Counted from the stretch's first letter, positions 43,974 through 55,428 are shown. The stretch: DNA of 64,000 nt from Papaver somniferum (GCF_003573695.1 NC_039362.1:193188827-193252826), one strand, 5' to 3'. Numbers and translations: made by a program. Notes: generated from the letters alone by a model not told the origin.

Positions 43974-45005
43974 CTAACCCTGCTCGGAGGAGAATTTGAA
44001 CACACAACTGGCTGAAGCTCTAGGAAGACTCGAAATATCTGCCATGAGATTTTCGCTTTTCATGTTCGAGATGCGCTCACAAGAAATAGTCAAGGTTTCT
44101 AATTCTGTTGCATTATTCAAAATTAGTTTCAACCACTGCATCTCCCTTGCATCTCCAGTAAATTTGTTGAAGCTAACTAACTTGAGATGTAGGAAAGAAC
44201 ATCTAGCAGCCACTATATCAAGTGCCCAACCATCGTCTTCATTGTCATTGTTATCTTCATCCTCAGCAGCGTCATTGTAGTAGTTGTCTTCACTCCCATT
44301 ATCACTTGCATCGTCATCGTCTTCAGACTAAATTTGAAATTAAAAAAGATACACCATAAGAATAACAAGTTAACAAATATAATCGAACACTTGTTCTGTA
44401 ATTTATATATAATAAGGACAAAAACTCTTCATAATCAAGATTTATAATAATCAAGTCTTTCAGTGCAGGATTTGAAATACAAAAATTCTTCATACCAGAC
44501 CAGGTGCAACATCCCATACACAAAAACTCTAGTACCGGGCAATTGGAAAAGAGTTGCTCGTTCCAACACTCATCTCTAAATTCCACTTCAAGAAGCATAA
44601 GTCTTTTTAATCTTGGAAAAGATATATATTTAGGAAAACAGATTTTAAGGCTTGAAAATAGCGTCAAATCAATTAATGACTCGCAATTATAAAGAGATGA
44701 CTTATTAAAATGGAGATCCATTTTTTAATCTTAGATTTATTCAAGTGGAGTTCAGAGTGAAGATGGAACCTCTGTATGTTTGAACTATCATGAAGCTCCA
44801 AAGTTGTATCGACAAAACGCATGAATTTTTGGACCCGCGAGGACTTATGGCACCGAAATTGAAGGCTAGGGATAGACCTCCAAATATATTTCCATCGTTT
44901 AGATAATACACTAGTCCGAGCAGCAACGCGAGTATGAACAAAAGAGAGGATATGATGAAGAATTGAGGCTGGCAAGTTGCTAATCCTGTCCTCTAACTCA
45001 CTCAT
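43974..45005 (-). pseudogene. F-box/FBD/LRR-type gene, internally deleted
   Basis: The minus-strand start at 45003-45005 gives MSELEDRISNLPASILHHIL, then RTSVLSKRWKYIWRSIPSLQF, a typical F-box/FBD family opening. After HLNKSKIKKWIS (about 44725) the frame jumps to NKSSLYNCESLIDLTLFSSL. In intact members about 80-90 residues separate these motifs, so an internal deletion with frame change is inferred. LRR-like sequence follows (CFPKYISFPRLKRLMLLEV). After a probable intron (acceptor atttag at about 44328) comes an acidic Asp/Glu/Asn stretch and an FBD-like end (LVSFNKFTGDAREMQWLKLI, then NNATELETLTISC). The final stop is near 43974. Confidence 0.75.
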
Positions 45006-45362
45006 ATTGTTTTTTTTGTCCCACCAGTAGCTTTTGAGTTGCAAATAATCGATCCTGTACAAAAAGGAATCACCCAAAATTTAAATTAAAGGCTGAAGAG
45101 ATGGTGGCATCAAAACAGTGTCTCTTTGGAACAATTGGAGACTGAGTTCTTCAACATTTTGACTTATTACAATGGAGAACCCATTTTTTAATCTGAGATT
45201 TATTCAAGTGGAGTTCAGAGTAAAGATGGAATTTCTGTATGTTTAAACTATCGTGAAGCTCCAACGTTTTATCGACAAAACGCATGAATTTTTGGACCCG
45301 CGAGGACCTCTGGCAGGCAAATTGAAGGATAAGGATAGATCTCCAAACGTATTTCCATCATT
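44699..45362 (-). repeat. Partial tandem duplication of the FBD gene (200 bp, two copies)
   Basis: 44699-44898, inside the pseudogene, and 45161-45362, upstream of it, are about 90 percent alike. Shared words include ttcaagtggagttcagagt and acaaaacgcatgaatttttg. The upstream copy is a fragment of a former tandem neighbour and lacks the F-box proper. Confidence 0.75.
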
Positions 45363-45882
45363 TCTATGCATTTGAAACGATGGGAAGGAGTAACCCAAAA
45401 TGAAATTAAGGGATGAACATGATGAAAGTAGGGGGTTTCTATGCTTTTGAGTTAGTTATGAAGATACCCTCTATTCTATAATATAATCAAAAGATCTCCC
45501 AATTGAACTATTGCTCCTCTTCTAAACCCTAAACCCGAAAATCAGTAAAACATTTGGGAGTTAATCAGCAGACTCAAAAACTCAATTAGGGATGTTATTG
45601 GTTACCCTTATTATCAAGAATCATTTCTTCAAACCCTAGATTTTACTTGGAAAATTTATAGCTAGCAGGGTAATTAAAAGATAGAAATAAAGATTGAAGA
45701 AGGGTGCAGTAGAAATTACCTTGAATCAGCGAGATCCATACAATATCAGCTTGTGTTATAAGATGATCAATGGAGTCAAAATCTAACAGCCAACTCAGTA
45801 ATAGAGAGAGGGGAGACGGAGAAGAAAATGAAAAGGAAGAAAGCAGGAGGAGTCTGAATTTTGAAGAGGGAGAACACGGGTT
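45363..45882. other. Intergenic upstream of the FBD pseudogene
   Basis: No gene is visible. The segment ends at the TTA target duplication of the Harbinger element. Confidence 0.5.
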
Positions 45883-45909
45883 TTAGGCCGGTTCTTATGG
45901 GGTTGGCTA
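45883..45909 (+). repeat. Harbinger left TSD and TIR
   Basis: TTA (45883-45885) is followed by GGCCGGTTCTTATGGGGTTG. It pairs with the right end at 55400-55428. Confidence 0.8.
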
Positions 45910-47487
45910 AACCACCATTTGCCATGCCAGCAGCTAGCCACGCCACTATGATAAAAAAAGTTAACCGATTGAGTCTTTACTGAAAGGTAGAGATTGTACC
46001 AACCGGTTTTATTAGCGGTCTCTATAAGACCGGTTGGTCTTTTAATTGTCGCTTATTAGATAATTTGTAACGGCTATTCCCCCCATTTCTCTCTATAAAT
46101 TCAACCCATTTAATTCAATTTAATCATACCTCGTTTTCTCGTTAACTCTATCATCTTACTTTTTTGTACCTTTAATCCTGTGTTTAATTTTTAGTTCCAA
46201 CTCAATGGATTCTTCTGATGAAGAAGTGCGTATTCATATGGATCGATTTGAAGAACAACAACGAATATTCGTTGAGGCGTTGAAACAAATTGATGACGAG
46301 TCAGATGAAGATAAAGAACTAACCAACAATTTGTTGCAGCTATATTCATCGAGTAAAATACCTAGAGATCCAAAGCCAAGAGAAGTGTTCACAAGAAGAT
46401 ATATGTGTCGGGGTAGGGATTGATAGGATCCGGAGATACCTATATGTAATAACCGCAATCGCACGGTGTCTAACTAGTAGACAAAGGCAAGTATGGGTCG
46501 AACCCACAGGGAGCGGTGGAAATACTGATAATCAATATATCTAATCAGGAGCAGAAAGAATATTTTTGGATTTTTATAATTGAAATGAAATAACAAAATT
46601 AAGTAAACTAATAAAATGAATCCAAAGGAAAAGTCGGTAACCATGGTTTCATGATATCCACTACTATTTTTGTTTAATTACTGAAATGAAACATAAATAT
46701 GAATATGTGTCTATCTTTCGTTCTATTGACATCACCTATTATAAGGATAGTATCGCAAATGTCACTAGTATAATAAAAGCACAGCACATCAAAAGATTAA
46801 ACCCAAGCATGCACTATCAAATTGTATTAGCGAGAAAATCATACGAAACTAACATATTGATTCACAAACTGTATCTGGCTCTTCTAAGTATAACCCATCA
46901 AAGGATTCAACCCAAGCATGGGCTATCAAATAACGAGACCAAAACTATTTGTAAAACTATCGAATTACACACAAAGGTTTATAAAACCAGTAACCCAACA
47001 ACTCATACTTCAAAGTCGATAAACAATAATCAAAAATTAATCAATTCAAATCATATTGGTCTATTGTTTCAAAATTCGATTCAATCAAAAATGGCCTAAT
47101 ATCCATGTAGTTTCAACCATAAAAACCCTAGTTACAAAGAGTCTAGCAAGACATAGCTTTATTAAAAGCCATAAACATATTCAAGAGAAATTGATTCCTC
47201 AAATCAAAATGGAACTAGGAAAATATACTGCAAACCCTATTCCTCTCCTCGTCTCTGTCCGCGGCTCTCACAGCAAAGAAAACGCAGCCACAGCCGCCTC
47301 CAAAGAATCCCAGTCCCGCCTCCCCTTTCTTTTCTTCTCTGTTCGTTTATATCCTCTGCGGCGAAGAGTGTAAACTCTAAAATACGACCTAGCCCATTGC
47401 AAGGCCCAGTCTATCCAGTTCATCTTTAGCTCCATCTTGCAAATCCAGTCTATTACCCAAAAATGACCACAACACCACATTTCCTAA

Positions 47488-48824
47488 GAACCATAATATT
47501 GGGCATACCAAAATCTTCCAAGGCATACTGAATGAAGACAAAAAAGGTTGTGAAATAGCAAAATCAGATAACCCGTTAACCCAAAATTTTTTAATGGCAA
47601 ATCTGCCCTTTACGTATTAGTGTTACTAATCTTGATTAGTGATTAAATATTTTGTTTAGTGATTAAAATAATTTTCAGAATTATAAGAGTTGTTTAGATG
47701 AAAAATTTGGGGAAAAAAATCAAAGTTTTGGTTTGGTTAAGAAGGAGAGAAAGAGAAGGAGAAAGTGAGAAAATTCTAATTCTTGATTCAATGGAGGATG
47801 AGGAATGTCATATATCATCTAAAAAACCTAGGAAAAAATACACATCAACTACAACAATGATTCCCAAATGGTTGATTTCCTAGATTACGAGAATGATTCA
47901 ATGGAGGATGAAAAGGTTCGACTTACATTTATGAGCCGAACCGATCCCTTTATGAACAGTTCGGCTAGCTGAAACTGTTTAGGTATGCGCCGAACATTTG
48001 CTAGACACTAGTTCGGCTTGTATAAAATTTTCCTAGAAAGACGAACCTATTCCTGAGAGTTCTGGAATAAAAAATGTTAATGGTTCGGCTTATATAATGA
48101 AAATCGTATCAGCCGAACTGTTCATATACACTTTCAGGCTGAAAATTTGAAGAACCGTTCGGCTTAAAAAACAACAACATTATGCGCCGAACCTAGGTTC
48201 GGCTCCCAACACAACTAAATTATGCGCCGAACCTTGATCTGAAACCTGGATATTGACCACTAATGAACAGTTCGGCAAGATGAAAGTATTATTGTTATGA
48301 GCCGAACCAACTAGTTCGGCTTGTTTAAAAATATCATAATGAGCCGAACCTAGTCCTGTGTGATCTGGAAGAAAAATTATGTGAGGTTCGGCTCATAGAT
48401 GTAAGCCGAACTGTTCATCAATGGGTTGGTTCGGCTCATAGATGTAAGCCGAACCTATTCCTGAGAGTTCAGGAATAAAAAATGTTAATGGTTCAGCTTA
48501 TATAATGGAAATCGTAGATTTTATCTTCATCTTCAAGAGAATGAAAATACGAAGATAACGCAAAAAGAATGAGGTCATTCCGACATTGGACGAAGAAGTT
48601 ATGATCAAAACAAGATCGAAAGAATTCGGTCTACAGCGGGAAGTTCGGCTGATAACTCATCAACACGAGTCAGCCGAACCTAAAGCCTATAAATCAATAT
48701 TTTCGAAGTGTTTAAGGGTATATAGGTCATTCATACCCATTAGACACCCCTTATCAATACACCCTGATTAGGAAAATGACTTTGTATGCCTATAAAGTTT
48801 TTGGTATGCCCAATATTATGGTTT
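47488..48824. mobile_element. 1.34-kb TIR element with GTTCGGCT array
   Basis: Ends GAACCATAATATTGGGCATA (left) and, reversed, AAACCATAATATTGGGCATA (right) are nearly identical, and the match continues to AAGGCATAC. TTTCCTAA flanks both sides (47480-47487 and 48825-48832), an 8-bp duplication suggesting hAT or a related class. No transposase was found: a 61-codon Lys/Arg-rich frame (47698-47883) and fragments after it have no domain. The middle is an array of GTTCGGCT and AGCCGAAC motifs. Confidence 0.8.
47917..48680. repeat. GTTCGGCT/AGCCGAAC motif array
   Basis: At least twenty copies of the GTTCGGCT octamer lie in both orientations, several as pairs such as GTTCGGCTCATAGATG followed by TAAGCCGAAC (48386-48412 and 48429-48456). 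Other pairs enclose AACTAGTTCGGC or CCTAGGTTCGGC palindromes. Spacing varies from about 10 to 60 bp, so this is not a simple tandem satellite. Confidence 0.85.
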
Positions 48825-50774
48825 TTTCCTAACCATCTCAGTATCGGTACCAGTTCAGACCCCCCAAAACCATTTTCTGTCTGGCTAAGCTTCAGATCCT
48901 TCCCGGACTCCTTAAACTCGAGCATAGCACCAAGCTACCCACCGTCTAAAGCACTGATCCCAAATAAAATCTAAGTCAACATTTCTCCATCTCACAATTG
49001 CGGCTCAACCAAGTACCTGCATATTCACCACTGCCAGCGAACACACATCTGCACTTCAACTCCTTATCTGCCGATATTACTTCTTATTACAACCAAAACA
49101 CGCATGCCATCTTCTTCTTCTCCTTCGCAGAACTTCAAATCAGGCCACAGCTAGCCTATCGCATGCAATTAAACTTCTAGTGGCAGCAGCAAACATTTCC
49201 GATGAATTCCCAGCTGATTAAACTTCACCACATCAATTCATAAGAGCCACCACCATCGAATGCACAGCTCACCAATGCAAATATCAGCAGCACCATCTCA
49301 ATCTCGTCTGCTAATGCCTCTTTCATTACCGAGAATCAAAACAGCATCTCCAAGCATTTCCTCGCTGCCAAGAATCCCACAAACAACAACGGACACAACC
49401 CTTTTATCTAGTCCGGCCAAGCACCTTCCTTCAGACTCGATCGGCAGACATACAAACAAGAAACGACATCCATGAGCATTATCCGTCTTCCCTTATGCAC
49501 AGCTAAAAATCATGGCAGCAACACATGCAGTCTCAAGTCATCCGTCTTCCCTTGGGCCAGTCACGTGCTTGGCAATCAAAGAAATTCCTTTCTTGAACGA
49601 ATGAGTGATGCAACTAGGTGAAGTAGTCGACTTGGAAGCCCGCATTCTAAGCTGTCTCATTTTGGTGCTGATATATAAAATACCAGGCCACCCATTGGTG
49701 AATTTTTCCGCAAACTCCATTTAGTTGTCATTTAAGTGCTTATTCTTTCGGAAATCGGATTTGCGCGCACATTCTACAAAAGCACTAAAATAATGTTACT
49801 AGCCAAATATCGAGTCCTAAATATGGGTATAAAATGTAGCACCTACGTGCTTATCAGGGATGAATGGCACGAGAAGCTGATGAACGATTATTTCTTCCCG
49901 ACTGTGTGTTCTCTGATGAAAATTTTCAAGGACGATTCCGCATGCCCCGACATTTGGTGCTAAAGATTATTGGTGAGATTTGTCAGGTAGAACCTCAATT
50001 TAATTATTAGTATGATGCACTCAATATTAGAGGTCATTGCCCTGAACAAAAGGTTCCTTCGGCCTTAAGGATTCCAGGATATGGCGGACCTCCAGATCCT
50101 AATGATGAGTACCTTCTCATTGGCAAAACAACAACATACAAGTATCTTTTGTTGTTTTACGTAACAATGATTAATCATTTTGGTCCAACCTATTTTAGAA
50201 AACCAACTGACGCGGATGTTAAAGAAATATTAAAGCAAAATCAGGAAAGGGAATTTCCCAGAATGCTGGATAGTCTTGACTGCATGCATTGGGTATGGAC
50301 CGGATGTCCTACCTATTGGGTCGGCCAGTATAAGGGTCACTACGCAAAACCAACGGTTATCCTTGAGGCTGCTGCTTCTTATGATTGTTGGATATGGAAC
50401 GCTTTTTTTGGTCTCCCGGGATCTCAGAACAATATAAATGTTTTACATAAATCGCCTTTGTTTGAAGATCTAAAGTATGGAATTTCACCTCGGGTAAATT
50501 TTACTATCAACGGGAATCACTACACTCATGGTTATTATCTTGCAGATGGAATTTATCCAAAATGGTCAACTTTAGTTCAATGTTACTGTCATCCACCTTC
50601 CGGTGAAATGGGTCCTTCATATTCATATTTCAATAGTATACAAATGGATTTGAGAAAGGATATGGAACGGGATTTTGTAATTCTGAAGCGGAAGTTCGCC
50701 ATCGTTTGTGGGCCTTATCGTGGTTTAAGTGCTCGTGAAATGCATAATACTATGCTGACTTGCATATATGCATA

Positions 50775-52997
50775 CTGAAAACTAAAGTAAGACCCATTTT
50801 CCCATATTTTTCCACTAAAAAAACCACAGACAGAAAACTTCAGGCGCGTCCCCATTTTTGGGGAAAAAATTACTCCCAAACCCATATTTTCTAAAAATTC
50901 TGCTTTTTAATTTTCCCTGTATCCCCTAAGTGTAAATCTTGTTTCTCTCTTTTAATCAATGAATAAATTATAATCTTTCTGGTTCATGGAGTTTATTTAT
51001 CAGGTAAAATTATATTTTTATGTCAAACCATGAGTACAAGGGTTGGAGGATAGATCTCATAAGGTCTGGACAAGGTGTAATTTGAATCAATATGGGTTGT
51101 AATTGATGAAATCAAATAATGGTTTGAGCTCGTGGTTAAGAAATCAAAGAAGAAATTGAAGATGGGGATAGTTTATACTACTGCTGATATTCGAGATTGA
51201 AGACAGTGATAAACCTACTGTTGTTGAATCGAAGATGAGGTTGTAGCCATGAAGATGAATCAGAAAGGGCATCTGCTGCTGTGATGGGATGAAGAAGAAA
51301 ATTGAGTTAGGGTTTCGTCAGAATAGAGAAATGGGTTTTTGTTGGTGGTGGGCTTTAGATGAAGATAGATGTGATGCTTCAGAGATTGAGCTTATGCAGA
51401 TTGAGAGATTGTTAAAAATGGGTTTGATGGTGCTGTTGGTTGAAACTATGAATAAGATAAGAGAGAAGAGAAGCAACAATCGTTTCTTTGGTCGAAGTTC
51501 TGAGATTCAGGTGGAAAGTGAGAACGGAGTTGAATGGATGAAACTGCAGTTGCGGGTGTTGGTGGTTTAGTGAACCAGGGCTGGTCTTGTTGCAGTGTAG
51601 GAATAAAATAGAAATTGAGCTCATTATTGAGCTGATATAGGTTACATTGGTGGAGTTTGTGCTGCAGTGAATCAAGAGCATCCAATTAGAAGATGAGATG
51701 TTGTTAGTGTTGCGGAATGAAGCTTCTGATGCTTGTAATGCTCGAGTTACAAGGGATCCCGGTGGTTGCTGTCAAATTTGTTAGAGTGAATTCAAGAAGT
51801 ACAAGAAGGATAGGTATTTTCCGGACATGGAATTGAAGACGGGCGAGAATCAGAAATTGGGTATCAATCCAATTTGGATTTGGTTGAGAACTGATGTGTT
51901 GCCATTGATATGATGATGAAAGATAACAATGGTTAAATAACTTGTTATAGATGCATAACTTTGTTATCCAAATGCATAATTTGTTATCTTTCATTGATGG
52001 TGATGCAGTGTGGAACTGGTGTTGGTTGGATGTATTGTGTGCAGTATTACGAAAATAGAGGTGTGAATAGTGATACATAAAAGGTTATGCATCTACAAAA
52101 TTTGTTGCATAACTTGTTATGCATTCTCGAAATTGGTTGCATAACACGTTCTGTAGCTTTTTTTTTTTTGCATAACTTGTTATGCAGTCCAGAAAACGGT
52201 TGCATAACACGTTATGCAGCTGCTTTTTTCTTAATATTGAAACCAACAAAAAATAAGGCTGCATAACTTCTCATGCACCTACAATAATATCTACATAACA
52301 TGTTATGCAGTCGTGAAAATGGATGCATAACCTGTTATGCATCCGAAAATATGACTGCATAATGCATTATGCATCACGAAAATTGTTGCAAAATCTTTTA
52401 TGCATCGAGAAAATAGATGCATAACTTGATATGCATCCGTAAATGTGGGACGCATACTGCATTATGCATCAATTTTTTTTATGGACGCACTAAAATCAAC
52501 CAAAACAATGGTTACATAACTTGTTATAGATGCATAACTTTGTTATCCAAATGCATAATTTGTTATGCGGTGGAGAAAATGGTTGCATAATTCTCTATGC
52601 GTCTGCAGAATGTGTTATGCATCTTTTTTGGTGGCTGCATAATAGTTATGTATCAAGTTTTCGAAATTTTTGCCTAAAATGATGATCACCTCCGATTTTT
52701 TCGTGAAAAACAAAAATTTGATATTCTTGTTTGTACTCGTTGCGTAGCTCTCTGAAAAAGATTTCCAATGCTATAAAATTTGTAAAATTCCAAGGCGCGG
52801 ATTTTTAGATATGTTATATCCAAGTTGTGTTGCCAATTATACCCCTGATGCATAATCCGTCGTGTAGATGTTTTTTTAATAATTTCATATAATTATGGGT
52901 GTGACGAGAATAATTATCGGTATCACGGTACCTAAAATTAATTGTAGGCCCGACAATGAGAATATTATTTTTTTTGGGCCTGCGCCTAATTTTCCCC
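50775..52997 (+). mobile_element. 2.2-kb Mutator-like element, copy 2
   Basis: ATATGCATA flanks both sides (50766-50774 and 52998-53006), a 9-bp duplication typical of Mutator. The left end CTGAAAACTAAAGTAAGACC and reversed right end GGGGAAAATTAGGCGCAGGC are diverged inverted repeats (about two thirds alike). No transposase is visible. The part 52016-52997 matches 20712-21690 in reverse. The left half (50900-51900) has gene-like sequence on + (51289-51570, 93 codons, unidentified) and differs from the interior of copy 1. Confidence 0.75.
51930..52660. repeat. TGCATAAC palindrome array, copy 2
   Basis: Units such as TGCATAACTTGTTATGCA (52110), TGCATAACACGTTATGCA (52201) and TGCATAACCTGTTATGCA (52322) are spaced about 40 bp apart. 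The two-base centres vary while the arms are kept. The matching array in copy 1 is at 20840-21690. Confidence 0.88.
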
Positions 52998-53514
52998 ATA
53001 TGCATAACATGGTAATCCAGGAAACTTGTCGTAATAAGAATTGGACTAACCATCAAGATGAAGAATTAAGGCCTGAGATTATACCAGCAAGAATATTACC
53101 TGCAAGGAACTATGCGCAAATGACTAGTCATATTGAGAACAAAACTTTGTATAACAAGTTAAGGTAAGATCTCAGAGCGAATATGTGGGTTGAGTTTGGA
53201 AGACTCAATCGTTAATTGAGTAGTGTTGTTTCATTTGTTATTTCATAGTTCTGTTTTGAAGTTGTTTAATTGTTTAAGTTTCATTTGTTGTTCCATAGTT
53301 TTTTTTTGAAGCTGTTTAAGTTTAATTTTTTTAACGGTCATTAAAAGTAGCGGTCTAGACTCAATCGCTAGCGGTCTAATCTCAATCGCCAACATTCCTT
53401 ATAAATATACCTTCATTTCATTCATTTCAAAATCACACCTTCATTTAAAATCTTCCACTTAATCGACTTCAAAATCACTTCTCTACAAAAACTTCTCTAC
53501 TTTCTGGGTAATTT

Positions 53515-53890
53515 ATGGATCACCCTAGATTCACTGAAGATGAAGATTTATCTCTTTGTTGAAACTATGTAATATACTACCCGAAGAGAGGTGAAGAACG
53601 TCAGATGAAAGGTGTACCTAGTATGAGTTATTTGGGTAAAATTCATGATGCCTTCTACACAGAAATAGGTGATCCTCATAACCGGGATGGTGCTGCTTTG
53701 TTTTGCCGATTCATGACTATCAAAAAAATATCTTGTGAATTTTATAACTATGAAAAGTATTATCACTCTATATAGTCTTAGAGGTGACACCAATGCTGAA
53801 TTGGGAATACGAACTCGAGACAAGTGGCGAAGATGGAAAGGAAAGAATTTTGAATATGAAGCGATTACCAAGTTTTTAAAGAGTTTCTAA
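53515..53890 (+). pseudogene. Harbinger ORF1 (Myb/NAM-associated-like) remnant, plus strand
   Basis: Starts MDHPRFTEDEDLSLC, followed by TGA where Arg or Trp is expected, then NYVIYYPKRGEERQ, SMSYLGKIHDAFYTEIGDPH, and after a frame break RTRDKWRRWKGKNFEYEAI. The pattern is that of the DNA-binding ORF1 product that partners plant Harbinger transposases. It resembles the minus-strand remnant at 58310-58790 (SSAEWRRWKNVAFTFEKC). Confidence 0.6.
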
Positions 53891-54184
53891 TAACTCGTAT
53901 GGGATGTTAGGCTTAAGCGGAAGTTACAGTCATAAGTTTAGTTTTCATGGATGTTGTCAAGTTTAAGTTTTAATGTAATGAAAAAGAATAATTTGTAATG
54001 AAAAAACTAGAACAATTTCATTCACCATAACCAAACTACTAAATCTTCATTACAATTAAAGTTGACACATTAATTAATTAAGTGTCACTACTTCATCGTG
54101 GTCTTCATCATCCTCATCTTTCGCTTGAACTCCAAATTGTTTTTCCATGTTTCTCTTGTTTCTTTTTTCTTCCAACTCATCTGC
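53891..54184. other. Intergenic between convergent ORF1-like genes
   Basis: AT-rich 3' flanks of the two ORF1-like remnants. No other features. Confidence 0.5.
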
Positions 54185-55037
54185 TTACCTGTCCATCTCC
54201 ATCTCCCATACCATATATTGCATGTGATTCATTGTTGTGGCATTTGCATTTAGAATCTTATTCTTGTCATAGTCTGAAACAAATTTCTCTTGAGTTAGTC
54301 GATGTTTTTTCAGGAACTGTCGGTTTACAGCTCTTTGTTTTTCTACGGTCTTTTGATGCTCTATTAAAGTATCCATAGCACTTCCTTCACTTGCTTCTCC
54401 TTCTTGGGCAGCTTTTCTAGATGCTCTTGCAGCGTTTCTTCCTAATAATTTTCTCTTGATTGCAGCATTGATATTCAAGTTGGAATTGTTGTTTGTTGTG
54501 GTTTCTGGTGAAAAAATGGATTATCTGAAGGGGGATGAGATGATTCAGATGGTTGTCAAGCTAGCGTTCAAGAATTGTACGGTGAACTTGCAGGTATATT
54601 CTGCATGTTTGCTAAAACTTCTAGATTATATTTAGGCAACACTTTCAAATTATGATAACAACTTTCATAAGAAAAACTTTCCCATGTTTATGGTGCTAAT
54701 CATTTCGACACTTTCGTTCGATATCAACATCGACAAGACCACTCGCTCGAGCACGGGCAGCTTGCATTAGAGCAGCGACATACAAGGCAACTTGGGCGTT
54801 GATTATAAAGAAGCGACCGGAAAATCCATTTGCATAACGATCGTTGATGTTCATAGTTTCTTCACGAAACTTAGGAAATATGTTATCCCACAACTTGGAA
54901 GATTGTTGTTGGGAACCATCGACACTATCTTGTGTAAATAATACATAGTTTCTGCGAATGCTTTCATTTTCGGCTACGGTAAATTTTGCATCTCTAATCT
55001 TCTTATTTTTATTAGATTGAGTATTAGATTGAGACAT
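54185..55037 (-). pseudogene. Second ORF1-like (NAM-associated) frame, minus strand
   Basis: The minus-strand start MSQSNTQSNKNKKIRDAKFT leads into ENESIRRNYVLFTQDSVDGS, the Myb/trihelix-like opening of plant Harbinger ORF1. The C-terminal part, in another frame (54478-54185), has GRNAARASRKAAQEGE and a charged helical tail. The break between 54478 and 54696 could be an intron or a frameshift. It is convergent with the transposase. Confidence 0.55.
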
Positions 55038-55399
55038 ATTAAAGAAATTATACAATACGAGTGAATGATAGAGTTGGATGATGAATTTTTTTTTAGATTA
55101 ACAAATGTAAAGAGTAGCGAAGAGAAGGTGTGAGTTAAAATGGTAGAGGAATGTGGTATTTAGAAGGGGAAGATTTATGGTCGTTGGATCAGATTCTAGG
55201 TAGCGGTGTAGTCTAGACCGGCCGGTCTAACAAGAGCCGCTAGCGGTGTACAGAACATCGTACGGTGTAGGCTTGACCAAGCGGTCGAGACTCGACCGCT
55301 CGGTGGAAACTTGACCTGGCCTGGCTAAGTGGAAAATTTGCCACTTAGCTAGGCCAGTTTTCCAGCTCCATAGTAGGTGCAAAAATGGAAAACTCTCAC

Positions 55400-55428
55400 G
55401 TTTGCCACACCCATAAAAAATGGCCTTA
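55400..55428 (-). repeat. Harbinger right TIR and TSD
   Basis: GTTTGCCACACCCATAAAAA, then tggcc and TTA (55426-55428). Reversed, it matches the left TIR. Confidence 0.8.

Larger units (their letters stand above)
46421..49856 (+). mobile_element. 3.4-kb LTR-type insertion in the transposase
   Basis: The insertion begins TGATAGGATCCGG and ends GTGCTTATCA. It is flanked by GGGAT on both sides (46416-46420 and 49857-49861), a 5-bp duplication typical of LTR retroelements. The transposase reads across the joint (RGRD to RDEWHEK), confirming the borders. No gag or pol is visible, so it may be a long solo LTR or a non-autonomous derivative. A repeat-like phrase (gtatgggtcgaacccacagg, 46491) lies near its left end. 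A 1.34-kb TIR element (47488-48824) sits inside it. Confidence 0.65.
46205..53210 (+). pseudogene. Harbinger transposase (HARBI1/PF04827-like), twice interrupted
   Basis: The N-terminal exon (MDSSDEEVRIHMDRFEEQQR, to RRYMCRGRD at 46418) is followed after the LTR insertion by RDEWHEKLMNDYFFP (49855) and a frame-shifted DKFRRRFRMPRHL-like stretch. An open frame (50149-50778) then holds the nuclease: SLDCMHWVWTGCPTYWVG with the first Asp, YLADGIYPKW with the second Asp, and MERDFVILKRKFAIV with the likely catalytic Glu. After the Mutator-like insertion the C-terminus resumes at 53006 (HNMVIQETCRNKNW). All three DDE residues remain, but the insertions, frame changes and a stop near 50009 mean the gene is dead. 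Confidence 0.85.
45886..55425 (+). mobile_element. PIF/Harbinger DNA transposon, nested with three other elements
   Basis: The left end GGCCGGTTCTTATGGGGTTG and the reversed right end GGCCATTTTTTATGGGTGTG match at most positions, and the match continues through GGC.AAAC. TTA flanks both ends (45883-45885 and 55426-55428), the standard Harbinger target. Inside, on +, is a DDE transposase split into three parts (46205-46420, 49857-50774, 53002-53210), then a Myb/NAM-like ORF1 remnant (53515-53890). On the minus strand is a second ORF1-like frame (55037-54185). Insertions at 46421-49856 and 50775-52997 account for nearly 5.7 of the 9.5 kb. Subterminal regions carry AGCGGTCTA and ACCGGT motifs in both directions. 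Confidence 0.85.

Noticed and set aside
45590..45790. Possible small exon upstream of the FBD pseudogene
   Set aside because: No acceptor/donor pair or conserved frame; it looks like a 5' leader.
47698..47883. 61-codon Lys/Arg-rich ORF as a transposase
   Set aside because: Too short, no DDE or BED/zinc-finger motif, and closes quickly. Possibly a remnant of an ORF in an autonomous relative, but not supportable.
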